NCBI GenBank assembly: GCA_025201345.1
Contig: JAIXMG010000015.1
Location: forward strand, 620,001 to 684,000
Direction: 5' to 3'
From: Thamnidium elegans
Lineage: Eukaryota; Mucoromycota; Mucoromycetes; Mucorales; Mucoraceae
Length of the DNA stretch: 64,000 nt
In this document: positions 1-12,670 of the stretch, piece by piece
Position numbering within the stretch: position 1 is the first letter of the stretch
Layout: every line of letters begins with the position of its first letter
Translations under genes and position numbers: made by a program
Notes under the pieces: generated by a model
The model's input: the letters and a program-made list of their open reading frames with translations, nothing else
Database searches by the model: none
What the model was told of the DNA's origin: nothing

Positions 1-404
1 TCTCCCGCTTTATTATTATTAAAAAAAAAACGCTTCTATTTTTTTTTTTTAGTCGTAACAAAACAAAAGAATACCCTTTGTATGTATTACTAACAAACGT
101 TCTACGAGCGGATTCAAAACGGGCCGACTTGCTCCAAAACTTTCTTAATAGTAACGGAATATAGTTCTCCCCCCAAAAAAAGAAGAGACGAAATAAAAAA
201 ACTCGTGCAACAATAAAAAAAAAAGGTACATATTCCTTTTCCGATTAAGCATGTGTCTTTTTTTTAAAAGCAAGCATAAACCGTGATTTTTTTTTTTTTT
301 TATAAAACATAACACTATATGTTTCTATGACAACAACAAATAAATTGCAAATCTATGCTTTTTTTTTTTTTTTTTGCGAGTTAAAAGAAATATATATATT
401 TTAA
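1..404. other. AT-rich non-coding DNA downstream of arrestin-like gene
   Basis: No coding signal is seen. The stretch is built from A and T homopolymers of 8-15 bases separated by mixed AT-rich sequence. Its right end should contain the 3' UTR and polyadenylation region of the minus-strand arrestin-like gene. No clear terminator motif can be picked out. Confidence 0.6.
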
Positions 405-1498
405 TTATAAGGTGTAATTACAACAAGCTAATGGCACATCGATTGTACTATCAAGACTTGAAACTTCATCAGTAAAACTTGAAGAAAGACTAGCAAAGCT
501 TGTTTGTCTCTTCATATTTGTAACAGTAGCATGTTTTGGCACATGTTTAGAGAAAGAATTGCCGGTAAACATGACAGGAAAGCGTAAATCCATACACTCT
601 GATTCACCTGCACAAAACTCTACGGTAAGACGAATAGAATGTTCTACGCCCAACCTTTGATTGATAACAGTAGGTAAAGGTAACTGATCAAATTCAAATT
701 CGACGTGACAAGATTGATTCCAGGTTTTATTTGGATTTTTTAATAATTTAGTTGTTGTAGCAAGTACTTCAATGTGACTTTGATACCTATAAGTTTTAAT
801 AAATATAAATAAAAGGAATTCATTTTATATATAAACAAATAACTATAATACCCTTCTAGATGAATTGACTGTATAATTTGACATCCGATTAAGCAGCAAT
901 CATCTTTTAGTTCTCTTTTATGACCCGATACAGACCTTAGTCTAACGGAAACCATTCCGGTTCTTGACACCATCAAATCAAAAGTACTTGCAAATTCAAG
1001 CTCATACTGCCATCTTTGCTTTGCTTGTTTCGTAATTCCCCAAAATACTCTTTTTGGTATAGCATATTCTTGTTTATCCATCACATTGTTGTATCTACCG
1101 GATCGATGAAAATGGATAGCCCGTGTCATGGTTTGTTCCATCGAGCATACTTTTACTTGCAACTTATAAGCGATACCGCACACTAAACTACCTTGTTCGT
1201 CAAACACTTGAAACGATGCGGGTATCGTATTAACGATTGATAATCGAAATTGGTAACTGTAAACGTTATCTTGATCAAATAATCTAGTCTTCCAGTCTTC
1301 CAGTTTACTTGAAAGGTGAAATGTATCATTGATCATCGTTTGCGTTTGACTTCGTATCACTTCGGTCCCTACTAATTGTATTTGGATCCAAGTAGGTGCA
1401 ATAAATTCATGACTTTTTATTTGTAGGACGCCTTCAATCTGTGTAGTTGCATCACTTTTTATCGCAAATGATTCTTGATCCAAAGTAAAAGACAACAT
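405..1498 (-). CDS. Arrestin-like (alpha-arrestin family) protein
   Basis: Two exons (1498-852 and 786-405) joined by a 65-nt GT-AG intron give a 342-residue protein. The N-terminal half starts with a beta-strand series (MLSFTLDQESFAIKSD...) and has the arrestin signature of a phenylalanine-led strand, then 'TIPASFQ', a short loop and 'GIAYKLQVKV' near residues 110-135. This matches the 'F-x-L-x-L-P-x-S-F ... Y-x-L-x-A' pattern of the Arrestin_N domain. The second exon supplies the C-domain strands. Alpha-arrestins in fungi are cytosolic adaptors that link nutrient transporters to ubiquitin ligases. I see no clear PPxY motif here, so a direct Rsp5 link is not supported by sequence. It lies downstream of the DHHC gene on the same strand. 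Family call is good; the target is unknown. Confidence 0.85.
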
Positions 1499-1904
1499 AT
1501 ACTTGTATAAAAATAATAGGGACTAATAAAAATGATGGAAAAAAGGAAAGAACAAAGAAAAAAAAAAAAAGTCTCTTTTGTATTTAAACAGAAAATTTAA
1601 GGTTGTTAAACTTTAATGAGCTATTTTTACTCGACTTACATAATAAACATTACAGCGCTTTTTATTCTATTGTATTAAAACTGCATGTGAGACATCGATT
1701 TATAGCAGCATATGGCATATCTTTTTATTATAACTATGAGAAAAAAAGAAAAAAAAAAGATAGGGTATATAGTTTTACGATATTTATGCCATTGGTAACT
1801 TCTACTCTTGGAATATTTTCTTTAATGATAATAGTAAAAAAAAAAAAAAAAATCTCTCTCTTTGTTACATGATCATATCTCCTTATCATTTTGCGTTTGT
1901 AACT
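1499..1904. other. Intergenic between two minus-strand genes
   Basis: This 406-bp spacer holds the promoter and 5' UTR of the arrestin-like gene and the 3' UTR of the DHHC gene. It has A-tracts near 1559-1570 and 1838-1851. A plus-strand open frame at 1603-1872 is low-complexity and unsupported. No TATA box stands out. Confidence 0.5.
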
Positions 1905-3734
1905 CTATAGTTCGTATAGCGCACTTTCCTCTTTGATTTCAATGTTTCCAAGATGTTGTTGTTGTTGAATTTGAATCAACGCTTCTTCTTCAGGTAAATC
2001 CAACAACCTAGCCGCTTTACTAACACGCTGTTTCGTTTCTACTTTTTTCGTATTCAAACCGTCTTCATTATCATACAAATCTAAACTAGTAAAATCCAAA
2101 CCCATATCATCATCGTAATCAGGCTCATCTATTTCTTCACCGTCCGCGGTCATTACAGGACGAATGGTTTTGGTCGCCAAAAACTCTTCCATATTCACAT
2201 TATCACGCGTTCGAAACCTATCATCACGTTTGGTGTCTTTCCTTCTTAAACTAGTAGGTAGTAATTGACGTCCTCCGCTAGGAATACAACCGTCGTTTTT
2301 AGCGGCGTTTAATCGACGGTACTTGTAATTGGGAACAAATACTCGCATCACCAAAATCCACGTACGCCGTGTTTTAAGAGTGACTTTACGGTACAGTGGG
2401 TATCCAAACCATTGCGGGTGCACTCGCAATGATCGTTTTCGAACCGTGGTTTGATTGATATCTGAATCTTCGGAATCCGAGTAATAGAAATCATCATCGT
2501 CATCGTCATCATCATCTGAATCAAATATAGAGTGTCTACTGTTTCTTACAGGTAAATTCAAGTATTGAATTGTTGTCAAGTTTAACATGGCTTTTTTTTT
2601 TTTTTTTTTTTTGTGCGTAATAAAGAATGAGGCAATTATAATTGAGCTATATAAACATACACAACTTACCAAGTTTAATATGAAATACGAGTAGTCTTGT
2701 GATCGCGATAAATGATGCAATGACAATGAGCGAAATAAATACTGTCATGGTTGCTGAAAGATAGTAGATACGGTTTATATTCGTACCTGCGTTTAATTCA
2801 AATATCTGGAACGCTAAAATACTTGATGTTTAGATATAAAAAACAAAACATTAAATAATGTGATTATTACCGTGTACCATAAACATCTCCTTATCATAAA
2901 AACAAGCCCAACTAGCGTACAATGCCATATACGAGTACCAAAACAATCCACAAAATGCTGAACAAACTAAAACCAAAAAGATCCTTTTTTTTTTTTTTTT
3001 TTAATCTGTGGGCCTTTTTTTTTTTTTTTTTCTCCTTTTTTTTTTTTGTGTGTGTAGTACCTGTAATTACTCCTTCCAACACAACAGTTTAACCATTTGC
3101 AATGATGGTCCATACGATCGATACATTTGTTACATAACTTACAATGTCGAGTACTCTCTGATCTAAAAAAAAATAAAAAAAAAAAATAAAAAAAAATAAC
3201 CATTTAATATTACTTTTTGCAAAAGGAAGAAAATAAGTAAGTTTTTTTTTTTTTTTTTTTTACCTACACTTTAATTCTACATATATTACATATTCCAGAA
3301 TAACTATCGATAACCGGTATACCGTATCTCCTCATATAAGTTTGACTACGAGTAATCACACCGCGTTGCTTAGTAACCACAGGATCTTCAGTTTCAATCA
3401 TGGAGGTCGTGACACTAAGTAGTTTTACTAATGTAGTAAAAAGTGCCATCATTTTACAGCTCCAGGTAGAGTACGGATTAATATAAACTTGATCGATGTG
3501 AAGCAAAGTCAGCTTTAGACTCTCGAAATCGAGGGCTGTTTCTACATTCTCATATACAGTCAAGAAATGAGTCAGAAAACAAAAGAAACTAATGTCCAGA
3601 ATAAATAAACAGGTCCATTGCATGATCAAGTAGGAATCAAGCGGTAAATTGTATCCATGCTTTCGATACCAATCGTTCTTTTCCCAATGAAACGACGTTC
3701 CTGGTGCTTTTTTAATAAAGAATGGGAACCCCAT
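1905..3734 (-). CDS. DHHC-type palmitoyltransferase
   Basis: Six exons (3734-3268, 3162-3061, 2983-2871, 2813-2787, 2753-2670, 2590-1905) give 492 residues in frame. Two N-terminal membrane segments lie near residues 33-58 and 88-111. The zinc-binding cysteine-rich domain follows, with 'CNIC' and the catalytic 'DHHC' at residues 173-176 in '[14 protein letters not shown]'. Two more membrane segments are encoded by exons 3-5. The family's conserved TTxE box reads TTIQ here (about residues 270-273), so Glu is replaced by Gln. The tail is cytosolic and highly charged, with nine consecutive Asp near residues 290-298. DHHC enzymes S-acylate cysteines of membrane-associated proteins at Golgi, ER or plasma membrane. 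Exon 4 is only 27 nt. I chose the ATG at 3734 because the upstream in-frame codon is GTG. Confidence 0.9.
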
Positions 3735-4120
3735 ACACACGAAGAAAAAGGATTCTTTTTTTTAAAAAAAAAAAAGAGGGGAGGAGTTGAAAAAAAAAAC
3801 AAACAAAACTGTTTTTTTTAAGGAGAAATCATGCTTAAAATAATTCAGGAACCGAAAACTGGTGTTACATTTAATCCAGAAAACAGGTCCTTTATATTAC
3901 CTCCTTTATAAAGCATACTTTTTTTTTCTTATTGAAATAAAAGAGCAGTCCAATTCCATATAGAAAGCCACTTCTTTAACAATGCTTCCTTATACAGCAT
4001 ATGCAATTGTATGCTTTTTTTAGAAGGTATATTGTAAAGTAGATGCAAGTCTGCGCAGTACAACTGATGCGACTACTCGAAATAAGTTTACTTGGTTCCA
4101 TCAAAAATAGTTATATTTCA

Positions 4121-4182
4121 GGTTGGCAAAGTAACTGTTCCATGTTGGCATAGCAACTATTCTATGTCGGTACAGTACCTAA
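4121..4182. repeat. Three imperfect 22-bp tandem units
   Basis: Units beginning GGTTGGCAAAGTAACT, GTTGGCATAGCAACT and GTCGGTACAGTACCT follow each other with about 22-bp spacing. They diverge from each other but keep the pattern TTGGCA-x-AG-x-AACT. Function unknown. Confidence 0.5.
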
Positions 4183-4394
4183 CCCCTCTTGTCTCCAAAC
4201 AGTATTTTGCCTAAAGTAGTATATCTCTGTACTAAAAAAAAAAAATCCCAACATTTTTGATTTCGCTAACCAGAAATATAAAAGGGCTGTGAACTAAACA
4301 CTTGTCACGTTTAGCTCACATGTCAAATGATCATCTTTTTTCTCGATAAAGATATACATTTTTTTAAAAAAGAGTAAAATCTATATATAGTGCT

Positions 4395-5145
4395 TCAAAT
4401 CGCACCAATACTGTTGCTGAAGCAAACAAAGCTATTGACGAGCCTGTGCATTCCCCCTTTTGTAGCGACAGACTTCAACTACAGTCAACACTGTTTAGGC
4501 AAAAAAAAAATATATATGCTGTACTTTTTTTTTTAAAAAATAAGTTGTAACGACGAAGTTATACTTGTATGAATAAATAAGCCCGCTACTTTATCAACCT
4601 AATAAGAATTTATTCTATCTTTTTTTTAAAAAATAAAATAAATCACTTTTCTTTCCTTTATATTATGTATACCACCAGCAAGTATTTTATGTACCTCTTT
4701 TAAAGGAGCTTATATTCGTTTACTATTCTACCTTTTTCTAGCGCTTCTGTTGTATGTCCGTACAAAAGGATACTTGCTCTTCTTAAAGCAACATCCGCGC
4801 TTAAGATACTTCTTGTTGCAAATGTGCTCCACCCGACTGCGATAGATATCGAGCTACTTTTTGGCACTCTATAAAGGTGTGCGAAAAAAAAATACACTGC
4901 ATTTTCTTTTCTGAGCGTGGTCAGCCCTAAATTTCATACTACAAATGTATCTAGATGAAATTGACAGCAAAAAGCCTGGGTCCTACGTGATGCGATTTCA
5001 AGGTTTGAAGTAAAATACAGAGACACAAATGTTGCAATCGCGGAATTAAAGCAGCATCTTCGAATCAATATGAAGAACCCTAATTTGAAAAAGACGTGTC
5101 AGGAGGATGCACAAAGCATGTTGCAGAGTTTATGGGCAATTGAGT
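4395..5145 (+). pseudogene. Possible decayed coding fragments, unidentified
   Basis: Two plus-strand stretches read like former protein sequence although neither forms a gene. Near 4395-4500 a frame reads 'NTVAEANKAIDEPVHSPF'. Near 4984-5144 a frame reads 'DAISRFEVKYRDTNVAIA' and continues, Lys/Gln-rich, to a stop. They are in a gene-poor region and lack starts or shared introns. I do not recognise the family, and chance cannot be excluded. Confidence 0.2.
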
Positions 5146-6601
5146 AATTTAGATACATAGATTTATATTATCCATGATGTAGGCTATTAAATACTTACTT
5201 TATGTCTCAATCATAACCAAGTTTCTCTAAAACCGTGAACTCATCTAAATCCGTGAACTCTTCTACTAGTTCTTCTATCAGTATCAGCCCGATACCTGCC
5301 AAAGTATGAAAAGAGAAACTTTAGATAGCTCAGAATTCCACAGTTATGTGGGCAAAAGAAAAAACAGATTCGCTTACAAAACCTTCGTGTTTTATTGTTT
5401 GGATACACATTTTTTTTTTTCAAATAAATTTGAGGACAATGTAGTAGCATTTAAAAAAAAAAAAAAGAAAAAAAAGGAAATATAGTCTACTTTTATTCTA
5501 TACCATCTTAATTACCTCACTATATGAATGTATTGGAGCATTATTAATGATACGATAAAAGCCTTTCGGGATATCTATCCATGATGCCCAATGTCTCTCT
5601 TATAAACCTAAGGTAAACGTATCAGTTGCCGTAACCGACTTCACGTAAGAAAACAAGCTCATTATGAATTGGAAAAATAAAGAGGTAAATAATAATGTTC
5701 AGACTGAAGTTCTCTCGCATAGGCTTTCTTTATTTTTTAAAAAATCGTTCTATAAATAAAACCCTGTGAACCACTCTAACTCACTTCTTTTGTTTTTTTT
5801 TAAAAAAAAACATGCTACAGAGAGTACACATGAACTTGATTGGATATGCGTCATATTAATATTAGCAAACTGAAAACAACCTGACCATTTTTTTACTTCG
5901 CTTTTTTTTTTTTTTACTATTTTTACAATTACATAATTATGTAAATAAATATTTCGCAAATAAAATATGTATACTTCTTTTTATATTAAACAAGATACGT
6001 TAGATCTGTAAGATACCAAACCAATAAATGCTACGCAAAAAAATATAAAGTTATCTGCTTCAGAATAATAAAAAAAAAAAAAATTGAGTCAAACCTAAAA
6101 AAAAATCAGATATCAAAAATTGCTGTAAAAAGAATAAATCTTCATATCAGGAAATGCTCCATAGGATTTGTTCATGTAACCAAATAAAACCAAAAAAAAA
6201 AAAAGAAAAAAACTTGCTATAACAAGTAAAAAGTCTATTTAGCGTACAGAAAATAAATATAAAACCATTTCATTTACTTTGGTATCACTTTATCCGTACA
6301 ACCTTAACCCATGGTAACTTATAAAAAATTACTCTTTTATCTACACACAAAAAAAAAAATGAGTAGGGAGTGTTTTAGGAGATTTTTATCAAAAACAAGA
6401 AACGTACCACTTGAAAAAAAAAAGGTCCGCTCCCAACTTTCTGACATATTTTGGAGAAAAAGGGGGCCCAACCAAAATGGATTCGAGTCATATGAATAGA
6501 TTTCATATGTTTACTTCCATAAAGGAGATTATTTTCAAATAAAGCTTTTTTTATTTTAGGCTATTACCCCTCTCTGTCTTTTTACTCGTTTTTTTTTACC
6601 T

Positions 6602-6621
6602 CAGCATCTCCGATATCAAAT
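6602..6621 (+). promoter_or_regulatory. 20-bp motif conserved upstream of both OPT genes
   Basis: CAGCATCTCCGATATCAAAT here matches the sequence at 14735-14754 upstream of the second OPT gene at 19 of 20 bases. It lies 640 bp before the first OPT ATG. Neighbouring short matches (TCAT-x-TGT, GCTTGCATT) follow in the same order at both loci. It could be a retained regulatory block or simply residual homology of the duplicated promoters. Confidence 0.45.
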
Positions 6622-7151
6622 CAAAAACCACTTTGAGTGGAGTTGAAAAGTAAACGCCATTATCTTTTTAGTCAAATCATTTAAAATGAGTCATGTGTCG
6701 TAAGTATTTTTTTATGATAATTGAATATGCTTGCATTGAAAAAAAAAAAGGAAAAGAAAAAAGTGCGTATATATATATATATGTATATAAAGTGATATTA
6801 CTCTTTCTTTATAATTTGTATTAAAGCAGAACATTATGTCAATCTGATTCACGTATATACGCACAAAATAGTCAAAATTTACCCAAATCTAACAAGTAAA
6901 GTAATCGTGGTATCTTTTTTTTTTTTTTTTTTTTTTTTGATCTCACAAAAAGATAAAAGCCAAAAAAAAATATATACCAAAAATGGATTGAATTACCTAA
7001 AAAGTCCTTTCACTTAAAAAAAAGAGCTGTTCACAATATCGTGCGAAAATCCTAGTGTTCACTGTGCGAAATAAATTTGTATTGGCTCACCTTTATCTTT
7101 TTTTTTTGTTTATGTCGCAATAAAAAATACTTTTTGTACGCATCAAAATAA

Positions 7152-7159
7152 TATAAAAA
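7152..7159 (+). promoter_or_regulatory. TATA-like box of first OPT gene
   Basis: TATAAAAA lies 90 bp before the ATG at 7242, followed by a pyrimidine-rich stretch. The second OPT gene has TATAAATA 94 bp before its ATG, so the spacing is conserved between the paralogues. Confidence 0.45.
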
Positions 7160-7241
7160 GTCCTTTCAGTTTTTTCTATTTTACTTTTTTATTTTCTTTT
7201 CTTTAATTATCTTTTTAAAATAATAATACCCTTCATTAAAT

Positions 7242-9385
7242 ATGCAGGACACATCTCATCCCGATTATAAGGATGAAAAAATCGAGTATGACTTACATTC
7301 TTTGGATGAACAAGTTGTTGTAGAAGAAGAAAAAACTGATAGAATCATCATCGAAGAACACCAATTTACATGGCGTGCAGCTATTGTTGGTTCCCTTTTG
7401 GGTTGTTTAGTTGGTAATTAAAAAAACACCCTCTTTTTTTAAAAAAAAAAAAAATCTAATTTATCAATTTTATAGCTGCATCAAATACATATCTTGGTTT
7501 AAAAATTGGTTGGACATTCGGTGCTTCATTATTTGGTGCCATCTTCTCATTTGCAATTATCAAACCACTTTCCAGAATCTTACCACCAAGATGGGGAGGA
7601 GGATACTTTGGACCTAAAGAAAACTGTACCGCACAATCTGCCGCCACTACATCCGGTGGTCTCTCTGCTGGTTTCGTCGCTGGTATTCCTGCCATGTACA
7701 AATTGGGTCTTTTGACCAATCCTAAAGACGATGCCGCAGCTCTTGTTTTATTTGCCATCTCTGCCGCCTTTTACGGTTTATTCTTTGCAGTTCCTCTTCG
7801 TCAACATTTCGTCGTTAAGCAAGACTTGACTTTCCCTACACCTCGTGCTGCTGCCATCACCATTATCTCTCTTCATGACACCGTTGAGGGTGAAAAGGAA
7901 GCAATGAAAAAGGCCATGTGGATGGGTATTTGGTTTATGGTCTCTTTCCTTTGGTCTTTAATCTCTTACTGGATTCCCTTCATGGATACCATCCATTTAC
8001 TTTGGTGGATCGGTAAAAGTGCCAATTATACTCCCTTGATGACTGCTGATGAAACCTGGGGCTGGAATTTCAAATGGGATTGGCCCTTCTTTGGTGCTGG
8101 TTTAATGACTCCTGGTTCTACCGTCATCACTTTCTTCTCCACTTCTGTTATTGTCTTTGGTATTATCGGTCCTTGTTTGGTTGAAAACGGTTACTTTGTT
8201 AAGGCTATGGGTATCGTTGATTATGGACCAACCACTCAATCTTTCTTCTTATGGCCCGGTATTGCTCTTATGGTCTTGACCTCTTTTGCTGAACTCTTTG
8301 TTCGTTACGACTCTCTTTGGCGTGGTGTTAAGGGTGGTGTTCTCGGTATCTACAGTGGTTGCAGACAAGGTATTATTCATATCAAGACTCACGTCTTAAA
8401 GAAGCCTTTGTCCGAAGCTGATGCCAAGATCTTGGAACCCAGTATTGATGAAGATGAGATCTTTTCCCAAGAGGAATTAGTTCCTACCTGGTGGTGGGTT
8501 CTTGGTGTCTTTATCTCTATTATCTTTACTTGTACCATTATGGGTGAATACTTTGGTATGCCCGTTTATCAATCTATTGTTGCTGTCATCCTTGGTTTCC
8601 TTTTATCTTTCGTCGGTGTTCAAGCTGCTGGTGAAACCGATATTAACCCCACTGGTTCTATCGGTAAAATGTCTCAATTGATCTTCTCTGGTATGCCCGC
8701 TGATAATCTTTATCAACTTCGTAAGAACAATTTGATGGCTGGTAACATCTCTGCTTCTGCTGCTGCTCAAGCTGTTGATATGGTCGGTGATCTTAAGACT
8801 GGTCAGTTGGTCGGTGCCTCTCCTCGTTCTCAATTCTGGGCCCAATTCGTTGCTTCTTTCTTCGCTATTGGTATTGCTGTCGGTCTCTTTATCTTGTTTG
8901 CTGAAGCATATCCTTGTGTGGTCAGTCAAGACATTGATGAAAAGTGTGAGTTTGGTTTGATTGCTGTCAAGGCTTGGTACAATGTTACTTTATTGTTGAC
9001 CGGTGGTGGTGATCCTCTTACTAAAGCTGGTATTAATGTTACCATTGTCTGTGGTGTTGTCGGTGTTGTTGCACCTTTCTTCCGTGAATTTGTAGTTCCC
9101 AAGAAATACCATCGTTTCTTCCCTTCTGTCTCTGCTATAGGTATTGCCATGATTAACACTAGTCCCGAAATTCCTTTGGCTATGTTTATCGGTTGGTGTT
9201 CTAGTAAGATCTGGAAGCGTATTGATCCTGTTGGTTTCGATAACTACATGTACAGTACAGCTGGTGGTATGATTGCTGGTCAGGGTATCTCCGCTATTAT
9301 TCAAGCTGCTTTCAAGTTGGGCAATGTTGCCCCTTACCCTTACGTTGGTTCTTGTATGTACCAAGATATCGAGTACTGTCCTTAA
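7242..9385 (+). CDS. Oligopeptide transporter (OPT superfamily), copy 1
   Basis: Two exons (7242-7413 and 7476-9385) give 693 residues. The intron splits the codon after 'LGCLV' and contains a T7A14 block. The protein is a polytopic membrane transporter with about 14-16 hydrophobic segments and the OPT/YSL-like blocks 'NTYLGLKIGWTFGASLFGA', 'PRAAAITIISLHDT', 'MGEYFGMPVYQS' and 'GGMIAGQGISAIIQA'. OPT proteins couple proton entry to uptake of small peptides, glutathione or metal-chelate complexes at the plasma membrane or vacuole. The substrate cannot be told from sequence. An acidic loop (about residues 400-420, 'SIDEDEIFSQEEL') is cytosolic by likelihood. The start is set by homology of MQDTSHPDYK to MQEKPSEDYK of the second copy. 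Codon use is richer in G/C-ending codons than its neighbours, suggesting high expression. Confidence 0.92.
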
Positions 9386-10144
9386 TTTTTTTTTATTATC
9401 TCGTACTCTCCCAATTGTAATTTTAATAATTCCTCTCTCTCTCTCTCTCTTTTATAATCCCCTCTAATTCTAATCAATAATAATATCTTTTTTAAATGTA
9501 TTTTTTTTTTTAAATTTACATTTTATCTTTTTTCAAAACATTTTTCGTTTTTTTTTTATGATGTTCTATTTGGTCTTGATATATATAAAAAAAAAAACTA
9601 CCTGTTATTGTTGCGAAAGTAATAATCATACAAAAAAGGAAGATAGCACGAATTAAAATTATCATGTGCTACTGTTATACAAAATCGTATTTGGTCAAAT
9701 TCTTAATTGCTGTGTACTACGGGATCCAACTCGTGGTTCATCTTTTCTAGATTTTAAAAAAAAAATAAAACATTCGATAGAGTTGAGGTCAGCTGCAAAA
9801 AAAAAGAAAAAAAAAGACCCTGAATGAAATAAACCGATAGGTTGGCCCTATTTATCCTCTATTAAGATAGATTCAATTGGAGATGGTCAGTGATTTTTTT
9901 TTTAGAGTACAAAGTTTTTAAGTAAGCCAATTAAAGTTTATAAAGTAGACCATATTCTGCTTTTAAAAAAAAAAAAAGCTTTTTGTTTTATAAACCCCTC
10001 TAAATTAAATTACAACATAAGAAAAAACCTGTATGCAAAACACCTTATTTATTCAAAATGTTGATCTCTGGGTGTCAATTGTTTTTAAGTCCGTGCATCC
10101 CAACAATAAATATTTTTTTGTTCGGCGTTGCAAGTTTTTACATG
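9386..10144. other. Downstream region of OPT copy 1
   Basis: Non-coding, with a CT repeat at 9436-9450 near the end of the OPT transcript and several poly-A/T tracts. Nothing gene-like is visible before the terminal repeat of the mobile element at 10145. Confidence 0.5.
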
Positions 10145-10284
10145 TACTGTATTTCCGCCGTCAATTGGTCACTTTTTTTTAGCCTCAATTGGTCACTTAC
10201 AGTGCCTCCAGTGTCAATTGACGCTTTTTAAGATTAGCTCGCGCTTTCGAACAGCCCAATTCGCGCTTTTAACCAAACCAAATC
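10145..10284 (+). repeat. Left terminal inverted repeat
   Basis: About 140 bp that match, in reverse complement, the right end of the element at 12671-12832. Identity is nearly complete across the outer 110 bp. Differences are a shorter T run and a few substitutions, and the inner part loses register because of an insertion in the right copy. Confidence 0.85.
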
Positions 10285-10890
10285 ACGCTTTTTAAAAGCT
10301 CAATTAGCTCTTTTGGCGATCCTAAATGGCGTATTTAATAGATACATTCAACTTTCTTTTGCATAGGATATTGTTATTCAAGAGATGCAAACAAAATGTA
10401 TTAAATGGGTTCCATTCGAAGACATTTGTCAAATATGTTCACAGAATGGCGACTCATGTCTAAAAGAGCGGGAGCTCTTGTGCTGCGGGACGCGGAAAAT
10501 GACGCAACTTACTGTTGCATACACTTTGTATATGAACTCGAATTAGAAGAATTCATTTGTAGATAAATGCATCTGTACAAGCGCCAGTAACCAACTAAAG
10601 TAGCATAGGGTATACGTTACCTCCACTACGTAAAGCCTCCTCTCTCAAAAAATACCTAATTTCCTTCTTAGAAGTAAACATAATACATGATCAGATCGAA
10701 GAGATTTACAGCTTTATGTATGATAATTTTACAAAAGAGATACTTTGAGGGAGTTGTTCATGATATGATTTCCCAACTTTGTGGTAGTACATTCTCTTGA
10801 CACTTTTTATTCATATAATCAGAATTGATTTACTTATATAACCACAAATAATTGTTCTCGATCAATTTACTTGCTTTACCTCCCTCCACA

Positions 10891-12448
10891 ATGTCAGATT
10901 TAGCCCAAGATAAGCATACTGCGTGTTGGCGGAAGCGACGAGTCTAATTACAGGTGTTTTTTGTAGCATTAGAAAATTAAGTCAAAACTAAAAAGGCAAG
11001 ATCAACTAACTATAAAGGGCTTCATCAATAGCGATGAAAACCACATAGAGTTGTTGATTGTTTGGTTTAAGACATTTGTTGAATATGACGATGCATTGAA
11101 GTCTTTTATTTCAAAGTTCAAGCAAGTGTACAAGGATATCATAAAAAAAATCATACAAAAGCCAGGCCAAAGCAGATATGAAGAGAATTTTCAACAATCA
11201 AAATCTTAAACGAACGCAATGGTAAATGGAAGCAAAGTCTTGTACGAAGCTACGAATGCTGCCTCAGAGAGATGAATCTTGAGACTGAAACGATCACCAA
11301 AAGTATAGTATTAAAAAAATAGCTTGTTCAAAAAATGATATCGATAGATGTACTGATAAAATGAAAAAAATCTGTTATAGATTGTGCCTGGTGCGTCTTC
11401 CTTCTCATCCTCATCTACTACTGGTGCTTCCTCATCTACTGCTGCCGCTTCATCGATTGAAGAAAAATTGAATTCATATATCAAATCGTGTAAAGACAAA
11501 TCAAGAAAGCACGGATTCAATTTGCGAACCCAAGTTCACAAAGAGTTAGCAAGTCAAAGCATAATATTAATCAAGGAAGGACAGGTGTGTCCAGAACTCG
11601 TCAAGCATGTCGATACCGAATACCTCGTGAATAATATCAGAGCGGAATCAATGACCAAAGATGTCACAGTTGACAACATGATGTACTTGTCACTATGTAT
11701 CTTGTTTCGAGATGTCAACTACACAACCAACCGAACAAAGTTGAAGATGTAAATCAACCGACTATTTGAAGTTGCCTCCAAAGAGGATCGAAATATCACC
11801 GAGATATTCGCTAATTTGATTACCAAACTGCCCAAATTTGAACGACTTCCTCCTGTAGGAGAAATGGAGTTGACGGTGAATTTTTTGGACCCAATTCTTT
11901 CGCCTATATTTCATTGCCCTGACAACAGCAAGCATCTCATGTGGTTAAATCGTAAAGATGAAAATACAGCGATATTCCGACCAAATGCGACCACTGTTGC
12001 GATCCAGCAAAAAGCAGATACTGTTACTTTGGGATACGTAGAAGTGAAACCGCCAGATTTCGAATCCAATCCCGAGTTGGCATTCATGGACTTGGTTCGT
12101 TTAGGCACATTTTCTCGCCGTTTGATGTTAAGGAAAAATAATCGTAAGGTGCTTGTGGTGCAATGCATTGGCTATCACATGATGTTCTACTTGGTCTCAG
12201 CATTCACAGAAGAAATCACGCAATTGGCTGAGATCTTGTCCATCGATGTACCTAAAGAAATTGGCCAAATTGGGTGCCTTCTACAAAAGGTAGACGACTT
12301 CAAGCGATTATTCCTTTTGTATGAGCATCAAATAGAGACTCGGTACAAAATCTTAAGAGCACTTGAGGAAGAAGACGCTGCTCCACCAATTGATGCAATC
12401 AATCCCAAACGTCGCAAACAAAAAATCCCCTCGTTCTCTTTGGTGTAA
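10891..12448 (+). pseudogene. Broken cargo gene of TIR element, PD-(D/E)XK-like
   Basis: The reading frame is in pieces: a start-like ATG at 10891, coding-like text around 11021-11210, then a long frame 11384-12448 cut once by TAA at 11750-11752. The frame is the same on both sides of that stop. The last about 210 codons have a core of 'LDPILSPIF', 'LMWLNRK', 'FRPNATTV', a strand, then 'YVEVKP'. This resembles the order helix, strand, P-D, strand, E-x-K of PD-(D/E)XK nucleases. The same order occurs in the repeated genes at 33.6-38.2 kb, with 'KPDFLV' and 'VEFKP'. Here the acidic residue after Pro is Asn, so the site would be dead even without the stop. It ends with a basic tail (KRRKQK). A Ser/Thr-rich stretch opens the 11384 frame. 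Function unknown; nuclease ancestry is inference. Confidence 0.6.
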
Positions 12449-12670
12449 GATTTCTCGCTCCCCCCTCCCCTCCCCCTCATATTTTTTTTTCTCCTGTGGT
12501 TCAATATCATGTATAACCTATGAAACAAAACATAACCAAGTCATTCATTTCTATATAAAGGCTTTTAAACTGATTTCATTTATAGTGTTATTGAGGTTTA
12601 TTGAATAATGCAACAATACGACTTCTGAATTTTCAGGCTTGAGTGAAAAGAAAATAATCTACAGCAAATG

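Larger units (their letters stand above)
3735..7241. other. Long gene-poor intergenic region
   Basis: Over 3.5 kb without a convincing gene. It contains many T/A homopolymers (for example T26 around 6913-6938), a (TA)n stretch near 6768-6782, three imperfect 22-bp units at 4121-4182, and decayed coding-like fragments near 4395-5145. The right end is the upstream region of the first OPT transporter, including the conserved motif at 6602-6621. Small open frames in both strands look random. Confidence 0.5.

Noticed and set aside
1603..1872. 89-codon plus-strand open frame
   Set aside because: Low-complexity Lys/Tyr/Phe content with poly-Lys from A-tracts; overlaps 5' and 3' flanks of two minus-strand genes; no motif.
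8603..8929. Antisense open frames inside OPT copy 1 (also 8926-9159 and 8990-9364)
   Set aside because: They mirror the biased codons of the transporter on the opposite strand; no independent features.
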